A DNA stretch of 64,000 nucleotides, from NCBI GenBank assembly GCA_029582165.1, contig CM055871.1, forward strand, positions 27,548,802 to 27,612,801, in the 5' to 3' direction. A model generated the notes under the pieces. It had not been told where the DNA came from. It did no database searches and was given only the letters and a program-made list of their open reading frames with translations. This stretch comes from Portulaca oleracea (lineage: Eukaryota > Streptophyta > Magnoliopsida > Caryophyllales > Portulacaceae). A program made the position numbers and the translations under genes. Positions 55,891-64,000 of the stretch are shown in pieces (the first letter of the stretch is position 1; every line of letters begins with the position of its first letter).

Positions 55891-58703
55891 TTAATCGACT
55901 TCCTCAATCTTGGGACCAGGACCACTGGCACCGGCTGAAGGACCATCATCATCCATGGAAGCTCCACCCATGTCACCACCTGCACCCTGGTACATCTTGG
56001 CAATGATGGGGTTGCACACGCTCTCGAGCTCCTTCATCTTGTCCTCAAACTCGTCAGCCTCAGCCAACTGGTTGGCATCGAGCCACTGGATGGCGCTGTC
56101 AATGGCATCCTCGATCTTCTTCTTGTCCGCCTCGTCGAGCTTGGCACCGATCTTCTCGTCCTTGACGGTGTTCCTCATGTTGTAGGCGTAGTTCTCGAGG
56201 GCGTTCTTGGCCTCAACCTTTTTCTTGTGCTCCTCATCCTCTGCCTTGTACTTCTCAGCCTCCTGGACCATCTTCTCGATCTCCTCCTTGGAGAGACGGC
56301 CCTTGTCGTTGGTGATGGTGATCTTGTTCTTCTGCCCGGTGGTCTTGTCCTCGGCAGACACGTTCAAGATACCGTTGGCATCAATGTCAAAGCAGACGTT
56401 GATCTGGGGGACACCCCTGGGTGCTGGGGGGATGCCAGAGAGCTCGAATTTACCCAGCAAGTTGTTGTCACGGGTTCTAGTTCTTTCTCCTTCATAGACC
56501 TGGATCAACACACCAGGCTGGTTGTCTGAGTAGGTTGAGAAGACCTGTTCCTTCTTGGTTGGGATGGTGGTGTTTCTTGGGATCAAGACAGTCATGACTC
56601 CACCAGCAGTTTCCAAACCGAGGGAAAGAGGAGTGACATCGAGCAACAACAGGTCCTGGACCTTCTCGTTTCCTTCACCACTCAAGATGGCAGCCTGCAC
56701 CGCAGCACCGTAGGCAACAGCCTCGTCTGGGTTGATGCTCTTGCAGAGCTCCTTGCCGTTGAAGAAGTCCTGCAACAACTGCTGGACCTTGGGAATCCTG
56801 GTGGATCCACCAACAAGGACGACATCGTGGATGGTGCTCTTGTCCATCTTGGCATCGCGCAAACACTTCTCCACTGGCTCCATGCACTTCCTGAACAAGT
56901 CCATGTTGAGCTCCTCGAAACGGGCACGGGTGATGGTGGTGTAGAAGTCGACACCCTCATAGAGAGAGTCGATTTCAATGGTGGTTTGGGCAGTGGATGA
57001 GAGAGTCCTCTTCGCCCTTTCACAGGCTGTCCTCAACCTCCTGAGAGCCCTGGGGTTGCCGCTGATGTCCTTCTTGTGCTTCCTCTTGAACTCCTGGACA
57101 AAGTGGTTCACCATTCTGTTGTCAAAGTCCTCACCACCAAGATGGGTGTCCCCTGCGGTGGCCTTCACCTCGAAGATACCCTCCTCAATGGTAAGCAAAG
57201 AGACATCAAAGGTACCACCACCAAGGTCAAAGATCAAGACATTCTTCTCACCGGCGCTGGTAGCCTTCTTGTCAAGACCGTAGGCAATGGCAGCTGCGGT
57301 TGGCTCGTTAATGATACGCATGACATTCAAACCAGCAATGACTCCGGCATCCTTGGTAGCCTGACGCTGGGAGTCATTGAAGTAGGCAGGAACAGTCACA
57401 ACAGCATTCTTCACGGTTGAACCAAGGTATGCCTCGGCAATTTCCTTCATCTTGATGAGAACCATGGAGGAGATTTCCTCAGCAGCGAACTGCTTGTCCT
57501 CACCCTTGTAGTTAACCACAATCATGGGCTTCTCACCAGGACCAGAGATAACTCTGAATGGCCAGTGCTTGATGTCACTCTGGACTGAAGCATCACTGAA
57601 TCTCCTACCGATCAACCTCTTGGCATCTACAGATAAAATACATTATTCAAGGTTAAATGTTTGCTACAGGGGCAGCAGCAAGAAGATGTCTAGCTAGAGA
57701 GTACATTGAACATAGAAAAAGACAGACCAAAGACAGAACATTTAGAAATCATGTTGCCTTTGTCTACGCTTCCAATTCCAGATTGAATTAAAGCACAATC
57801 AGGTGCAAAAATCGTAATTGAAATGATCAAATAGTGCCAACAGGATAACCATTCATAATAGATTTAACAATTTGTTTCGAATATTTGAACATCTAGCATA
57901 ATAACGAACCCAGCAGACACGGCAATCAGAGTACTCTATACTAAACATGGGTACAATATTGCAATGGAAATTTTTTCTTCTTAACCAAAGAGATTAAACT
58001 TAATTTTATGTGACAAGTTCATGAACACATAACAAATGATAAGATCCCCAGTTCTCAATGCTAAACTGCGATCCAAAATGTGTAGTTTCATGTAATAGTT
58101 TTTTTACTTCGACGGCAAGTTACTCATTAGATCACACAACTTTGAGATAACTTAATGCCGACTAACATCCACGAAACTACGAAAAATGAGCATCGAACTG
58201 ATCCATAGTAGAACCACAAGAACATCACCAGATTTACTACCAATCAATATCAACAAGTTAACTAATCCATAGAAGAACTACGAAAAAGAAATACACATCC
58301 ACAATAACGCAACCTTAAAGAAGCATCGAACTAATCAAGAATCTTCAACATCACCAAACACGATTGCTCATTCCCCAACAAACACAGATCTAACTCCAAA
58401 AGCAATCAAGAACCAAAACATAGCAGCAGATCCAAGTCAACAAACCACCAGATCTACACAAAAACCACAAGAAAGATCAAGATGCTCACCGAAAACAGTG
58501 TTGGTAGGGTTCATGGCGACCTGATTCTTGGCTGCATCTCCGATCAAACGCTCAGAATCAGTGAAAGCAACATACGACGGTGTAGTCCTGTTCCCCTGAT
58601 CATTGGCAATGATCTCAACACGGTCGTGCTGCCACACTCCGACGCAAGAGTACGTCGTCCCGAGATCGATTCCGATCGCCGGACCTTCTCCTTTCCCGGC
58701 CAT
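55891..58703 (-). CDS. HSP70: Cytosolic HSP70 (HSC70-type), gene B, two exons
   Basis: Coding sequence complement(join(55891..57626,58490..58703)), 649 residues. The 863-bp intron (donor TTCG/GTGAGC, acceptor GTAG/ATGCC) falls at the same phase-1 site in codon 72 as in gene A. The first 71 residues are identical to gene A, and the rest is nearly so. Differences cluster at the start of exon 2 ([14 protein letters not shown]), in the lid ([24 protein letters not shown]) and in the tail ([20 protein letters not shown]). All three HSP70 signatures and the terminal EEVD are present. It lies head-to-tail upstream of gene A on the - strand, about 2.1 kb from gene A's ATG, so this is a tandem duplication. 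Confidence 0.97.
57627..58489 (-). other. Intron of HSP70 gene B
   Basis: GTGAGC...GTAG, phase 1, AT-rich. It is not obviously alignable with the gene A intron. Confidence 0.93.
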
Positions 58704-58808
58704 CTTCTCCCGGCGAACTCAAATCTAGAGAGAAGGTAGATAGAGAAAGAGAAGGAGGAGTTTGAATGTAGCGGCTGCGAGGGAAGAAAGAGGAAGTAGG
58801 GTTGCAGG

Positions 58809-58913
58809 TATTTATAAGGTGAGGTTTGGTTGGAGGAGAGAAAAAAGGGAAATGGTTTGGAGCGGGGGGGTGATGGAAGGCGGGATCTGCACCGGAGGGG
58901 TTCTAGAATGTTC
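58809..58913 (-). promoter_or_regulatory. Heat-shock promoter of HSP70 gene B: TATA box and perfect HSE
   Basis: On the - strand CTTATAAATA (58809-58818) lies about 105 bp before the ATG. TTC-TA-GAA-TG-TTC (58901-58913) is a perfect three-unit heat-shock element about 80 bp beyond the TATA box, farther away than in gene A. Confidence 0.8.
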
Positions 58914-59427
58914 GGGAGGATTGTCAGCCGTTGGATGAAGAAAGGGATGGGCAGCCAATGGGGAGTAACGAGTAAGCGGGATTACCTGGCTACAGGGGGT
59001 AAGGGCTGAAAAAGTGAAAATATCTACGGTTGTGAACGGCTGAATTATCGGTGGACGGTGACTGATTTGGGAAGACCTAATTTTCAAATTGTTGTCGACC
59101 AATTGTGGACCTTGTGGTGCAAAAATGTGTAAACTTCAGAATTTTATTTATTGGGAATAAATAATAATAATAATAAGGCTCCATGTATTTTTCTTTCAGA
59201 AAATTTATAGTATAATATAATACAATAGTTGAAACATATTTGAATTTTAAGATATAACAATAGTTATTAAAATCCGATCATGAAGTACAATCTTACGATT
59301 TTATAATTCAAAATTTTCAATGTGATTCTACTAACTATATTCTGATTCAAGAACCTACGTGGGTTAATTTCGATCCTAACTACGCTATGAATCCGAGTTA
59401 GAATCCTGATTCTAACAACCTTAGATA
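58914..59427. other. Distal upstream region of HSP70 gene B
   Basis: No gene seen. A short AAT/TAA repeat lies at about 59157-59177. Confidence 0.4.
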
Positions 59428-60136
59428 TGTTGGAAATTTTGGGGTAACACGGTTACAGTCACTTGCACAAGATGAGGGATCACTTGGATAGCTAAGAGTT
59501 GAGGGTCAAACTCGTTTCCCCTTAATACTTATTCACATGACCATGAATAGACTTAAGGGTAAAACCTAACATCTTGTAAGTAAAGTACAAGATCTCTCAA
59601 AAATGTTGCTACAATTCAACACCTTAGAAGTGTGTTAAAACTCTCTAAGAAAGATAGATAAAAGCGATTGAGGTGGTGTGGATGAATGAAATTTAGCCAC
59701 TATTTATAGGGTTTGGAACATTCAAATCCATTCAAACTTGCCAAAGAATGTAGCAAGATCTTAGGGCATTGTCTATGAGGATATCAATCATCATTAAGGG
59801 ATTGATCTTGATTGAGAAATCAGTCAAGAATAATCCCTAAAGATGCCCCATGCATTTAATACCCGGGGCTGAAATCAAGGGATCTCGAAGAAAAGTCTGG
59901 CTAGGCATCACCATGGTCCGTGGTGGCCTCAACACGGTCCGTGGTGCATAGCCACAGTCCATGGTGACCCAATATTCCTTTTCCTTACTCTCTAGACACC
60001 AACACGACTAGTGTCATACTTTGCACGGTCCATGTTGGGTCCCTTTTACTTATTAAGCTAAATTTTGACCTTCCCAGTCAATCTTAAGCTTATAACTTAT
60101 TCCCTTATGCATCTTAACTCTTGAAATATTCCAACA
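59428..60136 (+). mobile_element. Copia-type solo LTR (709 bp)
   Basis: TGTTGGAAATTTTGG...ATATTCCAACA flanked by the 5-bp duplication AGATA (59423-59427 and 60137-60141). A TATA-like TATTTATAGGG lies near 59701. Five CG-type dyads (CACGGTCCGTG and variants) lie at 59910-60033. No coding sequence is present. Confidence 0.85.
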
Positions 60137-60514
60137 AGATATACCGAGGGGGTAATTTTAGGTGGTATTAGCTAGTCAGGTGTGAAAAGTAAAAAAATAT
60201 TTACAGCTAATTAATTTTGCCCGTCCAAAAATATAACCATCTGATAAATTCTTAAAAGCTTTTAGAAACTTACCTCTTATCCTAAATACAATGGAGTCAA
60301 AATTTTGTTGGGCATAATTGTTCTCTCCCCGTGTAGTGAACCCTATCGAACAGAAACCCTAATCGCCGATAGAGTACACCATAACAGTAAGGAGCTTGTC
60401 CCTCCATTTGTGTAGGGTTTTTGTGGATTGGATTTGCTTCTGAAGGAGGCGTAGGAGATGGCAAGATTGGCGGTATACCCTTATCGTCCTCACAAACTCT
60501 GATTTATTTGAAAC

Positions 60515-60870
60515 GTGGGGAAGAAGTTACCGAGTTCTCGTGACGACAAATCTGGAGAAAGCCATGCAGGATTTGAACTTGCGTACTTGACAACCGAGGA
60601 GGAAGAGGTATTAGATTTTAAGGATCATACCGAAGTAAATATTGACTTACATGTTGCCCTTTGCTTGGTGGGGCAATTACATACAAATTGCAAATTTAAT
60701 GGTTATGCATCTATGACCACCATGAGAAATATATGGAGGTCGATGTAGGGCATGGTAGCAGAAGAGTTGGGGACTAACCTCTTCTCTTTCCAATTCCTTG
60801 TGGACGAAGATCGAGACAAGGTCTTGGATGACAGCCCACAGACCTTTGACGACATCGACTCTGCAAATGG
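60515..60870 (+). pseudogene. LINE ORF1 fragment (DUF4283 type)
   Basis: The reading LTTEEEEVLDFKD... followed by DLHVALCLVGQLHTNCKFNGYASMTTMRNIW and, past a stop at 60746-60748, a segment ending FQFLVDEDRDKVLDDSP matches the DUF4283 domain at the N-terminus of plant L1-type ORF1 proteins. It is cut off near 60860, where gypsy integrase sequence starts. Confidence 0.65.
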
Positions 60871-61740
60871 TTGAGAGGCCCCCTCGTGACAAGTTCCATG
60901 ACGTCAAGGTTGAGAATCTTTATCGTGGCTCTTCCCCGAACCATGCGTGGCAAAGATGCAATACTCGTCGTTGTGGACCGTTTCTCCAAGATGGCGCATT
61001 TTGTTGCTTGTGAGAAAATCGACGACGCCACCCACATCGCTAATCTCTTCTTTTGGGAGATAGTGAGATTGCACAGTGTTCCAAGGACCATTGTCTCAAA
61101 TCGTAATACGAAGTTTGTGAGTCATTTTTGGAGATCCCTATGGAAGCTCCTTGGAACCAAGCTCCTCTTTAGCACATCGCATCACCCTCAAACTAATGGT
61201 CAAACTGAGCTGACCAACGAGACTCACCCTTCCTTACTTCGGAGTCTTGTGAGTAAGAGTCTACGAGATAGGGATTCCTAGCTTTGTTATGTCGAATTTG
61301 CCTAAAATCAGGCTCCTTCCTTCGCTACGGGAGACTCACCCTTCGAAACTTGCTACGGGATCAATCATATCACTCCTATCAAGCTCATTCCTCTTCCATT
61401 GGAGTCGAGAGCAAGTTTTGAGGCTAGTGAGAAAGCCACCGAGATTCAAAAGCTTCACGGGCAAATTCGTGATAAGATCGAGCGGACTAATGAGCTTTAC
61501 AAATTCCGAGCCAACAAGTATCGACGGGGAAACACATTCAAACCCGGGGACTTGGTTTGCGTTCACTTGAGGAAGGAACAGTTCCCTTCTAGGAGGAAAA
61601 GTAAACTTATGCCACGAAGTGAGTGACCGTTCAAGATCTTGGAGAAGGTGAATGACAATGCTTATAAGCTCGATTTTCCGGGGGACATTGGAGTCTCCTC
61701 TACCTTCAACATTGGTGATCTTTCACTGTAAATTGAGGAC
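60871..61740 (+). pseudogene. gypsy integrase and C-terminal pol remnant
   Basis: Integrase core [29 protein letters not shown] (in part), [18 protein letters not shown] (the catalytic Asp changed to Asn) and [13 protein letters not shown]. Then, past frame breaks, the C-terminal domain: LVCVHLRKEQFPSRRKSKL, ending NAYKLDFPGDIG and FNIGDLSL. It belongs to a different gypsy lineage from the 3336-16108 element. Confidence 0.75.
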
Positions 61741-62650
61741 GATGTACCTGATGCGGATTTGAGGGCAAATCCTCTTCAAGAAGGGGAGGATAAAGAGTCA
61801 CGGGTCCCGTTCTCATCCCTTGTCACTTTTGCCAAGCGAGCCGCCTCCACCACATCAAACCTTGAAGTACAATTCACGGTGAAACCCGAGAATGCAAGGT
61901 TAGTCTCGGTCATCCAATGGATGGGCTCCGAGGCCTTCTACGGAGGCTCGCACGATCCACCGACCCCGGAGGCCTCGGGACCGAATCGGGCCGTCCTGAG
62001 AAGTTGAAATAGGTGGTAATGGGGTTCGGGTGTGGCCCCGGTTAATAACTTGCAAGGTGGAAGGAGCTGAACATGGAAAACGTGCACAGCAGGCTACCGC
62101 GCCCTCTATGACACCCGTAGCGCCCGCGATTATGGCAGCAAACCAGGGGGAAGAACACATCGGACCGTCGCGCCCGCTACACTCTTGGTAGCGCCCGCGA
62201 CGCCGTTATGGCCAAAATAGGGGAGATGGATAGAATAATGTGACTCATGCGACCTTCTGCCGTCGCGCCCGTTACGCCGACGTGTCGCGCCCGCGACATC
62301 CGGCATAGCGCCCGCTACCTCACGCTACTGCCGAATTGCCCAACAGACTTCGATCCGTCACACCCGCGACCAGTCTGATTTTCACGTTTTTTCTACCTTA
62401 AACGACTGTGTTTAAGGCCTAATTTTCCCTTTGTATAAATACTCTTTTTTCATTGTTTTCAAGACAAACTTTGAGTATTATGCTAATGGTATTGGGAATA
62501 CCCCTAATTCCTCCTCAAATGTTTACTTTATCCAATTGATTATTAGTGGTGTTACAAGTCATTTCTTTATTGATTAGTGGTGGATTACCTTTAGCTAATC
62601 ATGGTGGAATACTAGGCCATTGGTGGTGGATTTCATCCTTTATCTAAGGG
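61741..62650 (+). repeat. 3' end and LTR of the same gypsy remnant
   Basis: After a purine-rich CAAGAAGGGGAGGA (61778-61791), which may be the polypurine tract, comes LTR-like DNA shared with 31590-32450. It contains about eight copies of a CG dyad (GTCGCGCCCGCGAC and variants, 62113-62370) and a TATA-like TTTGTATAAATAC near 62433. Boundaries are not certain. Confidence 0.5.
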
Positions 62651-63320
62651 TCATATCCAACTCTAAAGTGTTCAAGCTATTGTTAATGGTTGATTTGTGT
62701 TATTCTACTCAAGCTACTTCTTCCCTCCACGCCCATACACTCCAAGTATTTCCCTCATTGTCTTCTTTGTCTTCGTTCTCCTTTTATAGTTCGATTCAGA
62801 GACTTAACTGTTGGAGCAAGTAGCTGTTTGACCTTGATACTTTTCATAGTTAATAGATATCAAACATTGCTACTTGATACATGCATGACGATAATCCCAT
62901 GATACTTTCTCATAATATTAGGAGTAATAATCTGCATTATACTTTCCATTGATGTTTCCCTTGATTACATTCCTCAATTGTCATGTAATCTTACAACCAA
63001 ATCTTTTCAAATATTTCCTAGCAAATCACACACAAATAATAAGGAAATAATGATATTATTATCCTACATAATTGGCACAATAAAATAAGTAATAATATTA
63101 GAAACAATGATAATAGCCAATTTGAATTTTGGCTTTCATCAAAATCATTCAGTTGTGAAGGTCTTGATTCTGGGTCTGTCAAGGTCCTTGAGAGGTGCTA
63201 ACAACAATCTCCAAAATACTCTTTATACTCTTAACACGATCTAACATCAGTAAGACTCGAGTTTATGACATGGCAATGATCTGACAACTGTTGTAGCCAT
63301 AGAAGAATGATCCCGACTCT
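62651..63320. other. Intergenic, nothing recognised
   Basis: AT-rich. Some of it may be the rest of the LTR-like DNA. No gene is seen. Confidence 0.35.
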
Positions 63321-63779
63321 CACTACTAAAAATATGTATATTGTCAACCACTTTTTCCTACCAATTTAAAACGGTTGGAAAAACTAACTGTTTTTTTAGT
63401 CATTTCATATTTTTCTAATTTTTCAACTATTTTTCTAATTTTAGGTGGGAAAAATAGTTGAAAATTTCAACTACTTTTACTAAAATGGTGAGAAAATTTT
63501 CTTACCAATCTTTTTTTTGCTGTTCAAAATTGGTTGGGAAAACGGTTAGTAATCGGACCATCTTTTCCAACCATTTTCAAACAGTAGGAAAAAGGATGGT
63601 AGGAAAATTTTCCCACCATTTTAGCAAAAACGGTTGGAATTTCCAACCCCTTTTCCCACATAAAATTTTTGAAAAATTGTTGGAATATAAAATTGTTGCT
63701 AAAATGGTTGGTTTTTCCAACCATTTTAAATTAATTGAAAAAAAGTGGTCAATAATTAATACACACATTTTTAATAGTA
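63321..63779. mobile_element. Small CACTA-like element (459 bp)
   Basis: Left CACTACTAAAAATATGTATAT and right end, complemented, TACTATTAAAAATGTGTGTAT form an inverted repeat that continues to the TTGACCACTTTTT-like word. Subterminal AACGGTTGGAAAAA and its complement recur throughout. Flanking triplets TCT and TAT match in two of three positions. Confidence 0.6.
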
Positions 63780-63904
63780 TATATTCGATTTTTTTTTTCA
63801 AACGAGACCAAGACAACACAACAACCAGACCAACAACGAAAAACGAAAAATAATAAACAAGCGGAAGGAATTATGTGACAACTCCAAGACAGCGGATCGC
63901 CAGT

Positions 63905-64000
63905 CTAGCTAGTCGATGTGCCAGATGCACTGCCTGTCTTGGAACTTTTTGTATCTTCCCCGCCATGAACCTCTTCATTGCAAACCTGCAACTGACAGCT
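63905..64000 (-). CDS. Possible 3'-terminal coding fragment running off the window
   Basis: Reading inwards from the right edge on the - strand, one frame stays open for 31 codons and ends TAG (63905-63907). It encodes VCNEEVHGGEDTKSSKTG followed by SASGTSTS, a Ser/Thr-rich hydrophilic tail typical of a real C-terminus. It is too short to identify, and chance cannot be excluded. Confidence 0.3.
   Translation of the reverse strand, partial: SCQLQVCNEEVHGGEDTKSSKTGSASGTSTS

Overview
This is a repeat-dense stretch of a flowering-plant nuclear genome, most likely a eudicot; I cannot name the species. The evidence is intron-containing plant-type cytosolic HSP70 genes, a plant-specific alpha-crystallin-domain protein family, Ty3/gypsy and Ty1/copia elements with initiator-tRNA-Met primer sites, and many plant MITEs (Stowaway, Harbinger/Tourist, hAT, CACTA, Mutator-like).

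Only four host genes are clear. Two paralogues of a roughly 500-residue plant protein with a C-terminal alpha-crystallin/HSP20-like domain (similar to Arabidopsis At5g02480) lie on the + strand at 12-1520 and 42132-43616, about 40 kb apart. Two cytosolic HSP70 genes lie in tandem on the - strand (50632-53797 and 55891-58703). Each has one intron at codon 72, a C-terminal EEVD and a perfect three-unit heat-shock element upstream of its TATA box. A possible 3'-terminal exon of a fifth gene reaches the right edge on the - strand (63905-64000).

The 40 kb between the two alpha-crystallin paralogues is mostly nested transposons. A hAT MITE (2668-3331) was hit at its right junction by a 12.8-kb gypsy element (3336-16108, TSD ACATG) with 3.5-kb LTRs and a frameshifted gag-pol. 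A 5'-truncated copia element (about 16860 to 25250) is split by a reverse-oriented 3.2-kb solo gypsy LTR (17282-20518, TSD TATGA) and by a 2.0-kb CACTA element (22116-24122, TSD TAT). Then come foldback elements (25596-26699 with a Harbinger MITE inside it; 27160-27642), a decayed gypsy element (about 28790-32580), a Mutator-like element with 0.1-kb TIRs (32790-34203), a 5.1-kb foldback element (35001-40076) whose arms both carry the start of a FAR1-like gene, and a copia solo LTR (40474-41176, TSD ATATT).

From 43.6 to 50.3 kb are MITEs, a foldback and a LINE RNase H remnant. The HSP70 pair follows. The right end holds a copia solo LTR (59428-60136, TSD AGATA), a LINE ORF1 (DUF4283) fragment joined to a gypsy integrase and LTR (60515 to about 62650), and a small CACTA-like element.

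The four host genes are all chaperones or chaperone-related, but nothing shows that they form a functional cluster. The best candidates for something undescribed are the FAR1-bearing foldback with its pervasive GTTCAT motif, the long hairpin inside the CACTA element, the covarying hairpins and the shifted boundary of the large gypsy LTR, and clusters of CG-rich dyads in three unrelated LTR-like sequences.
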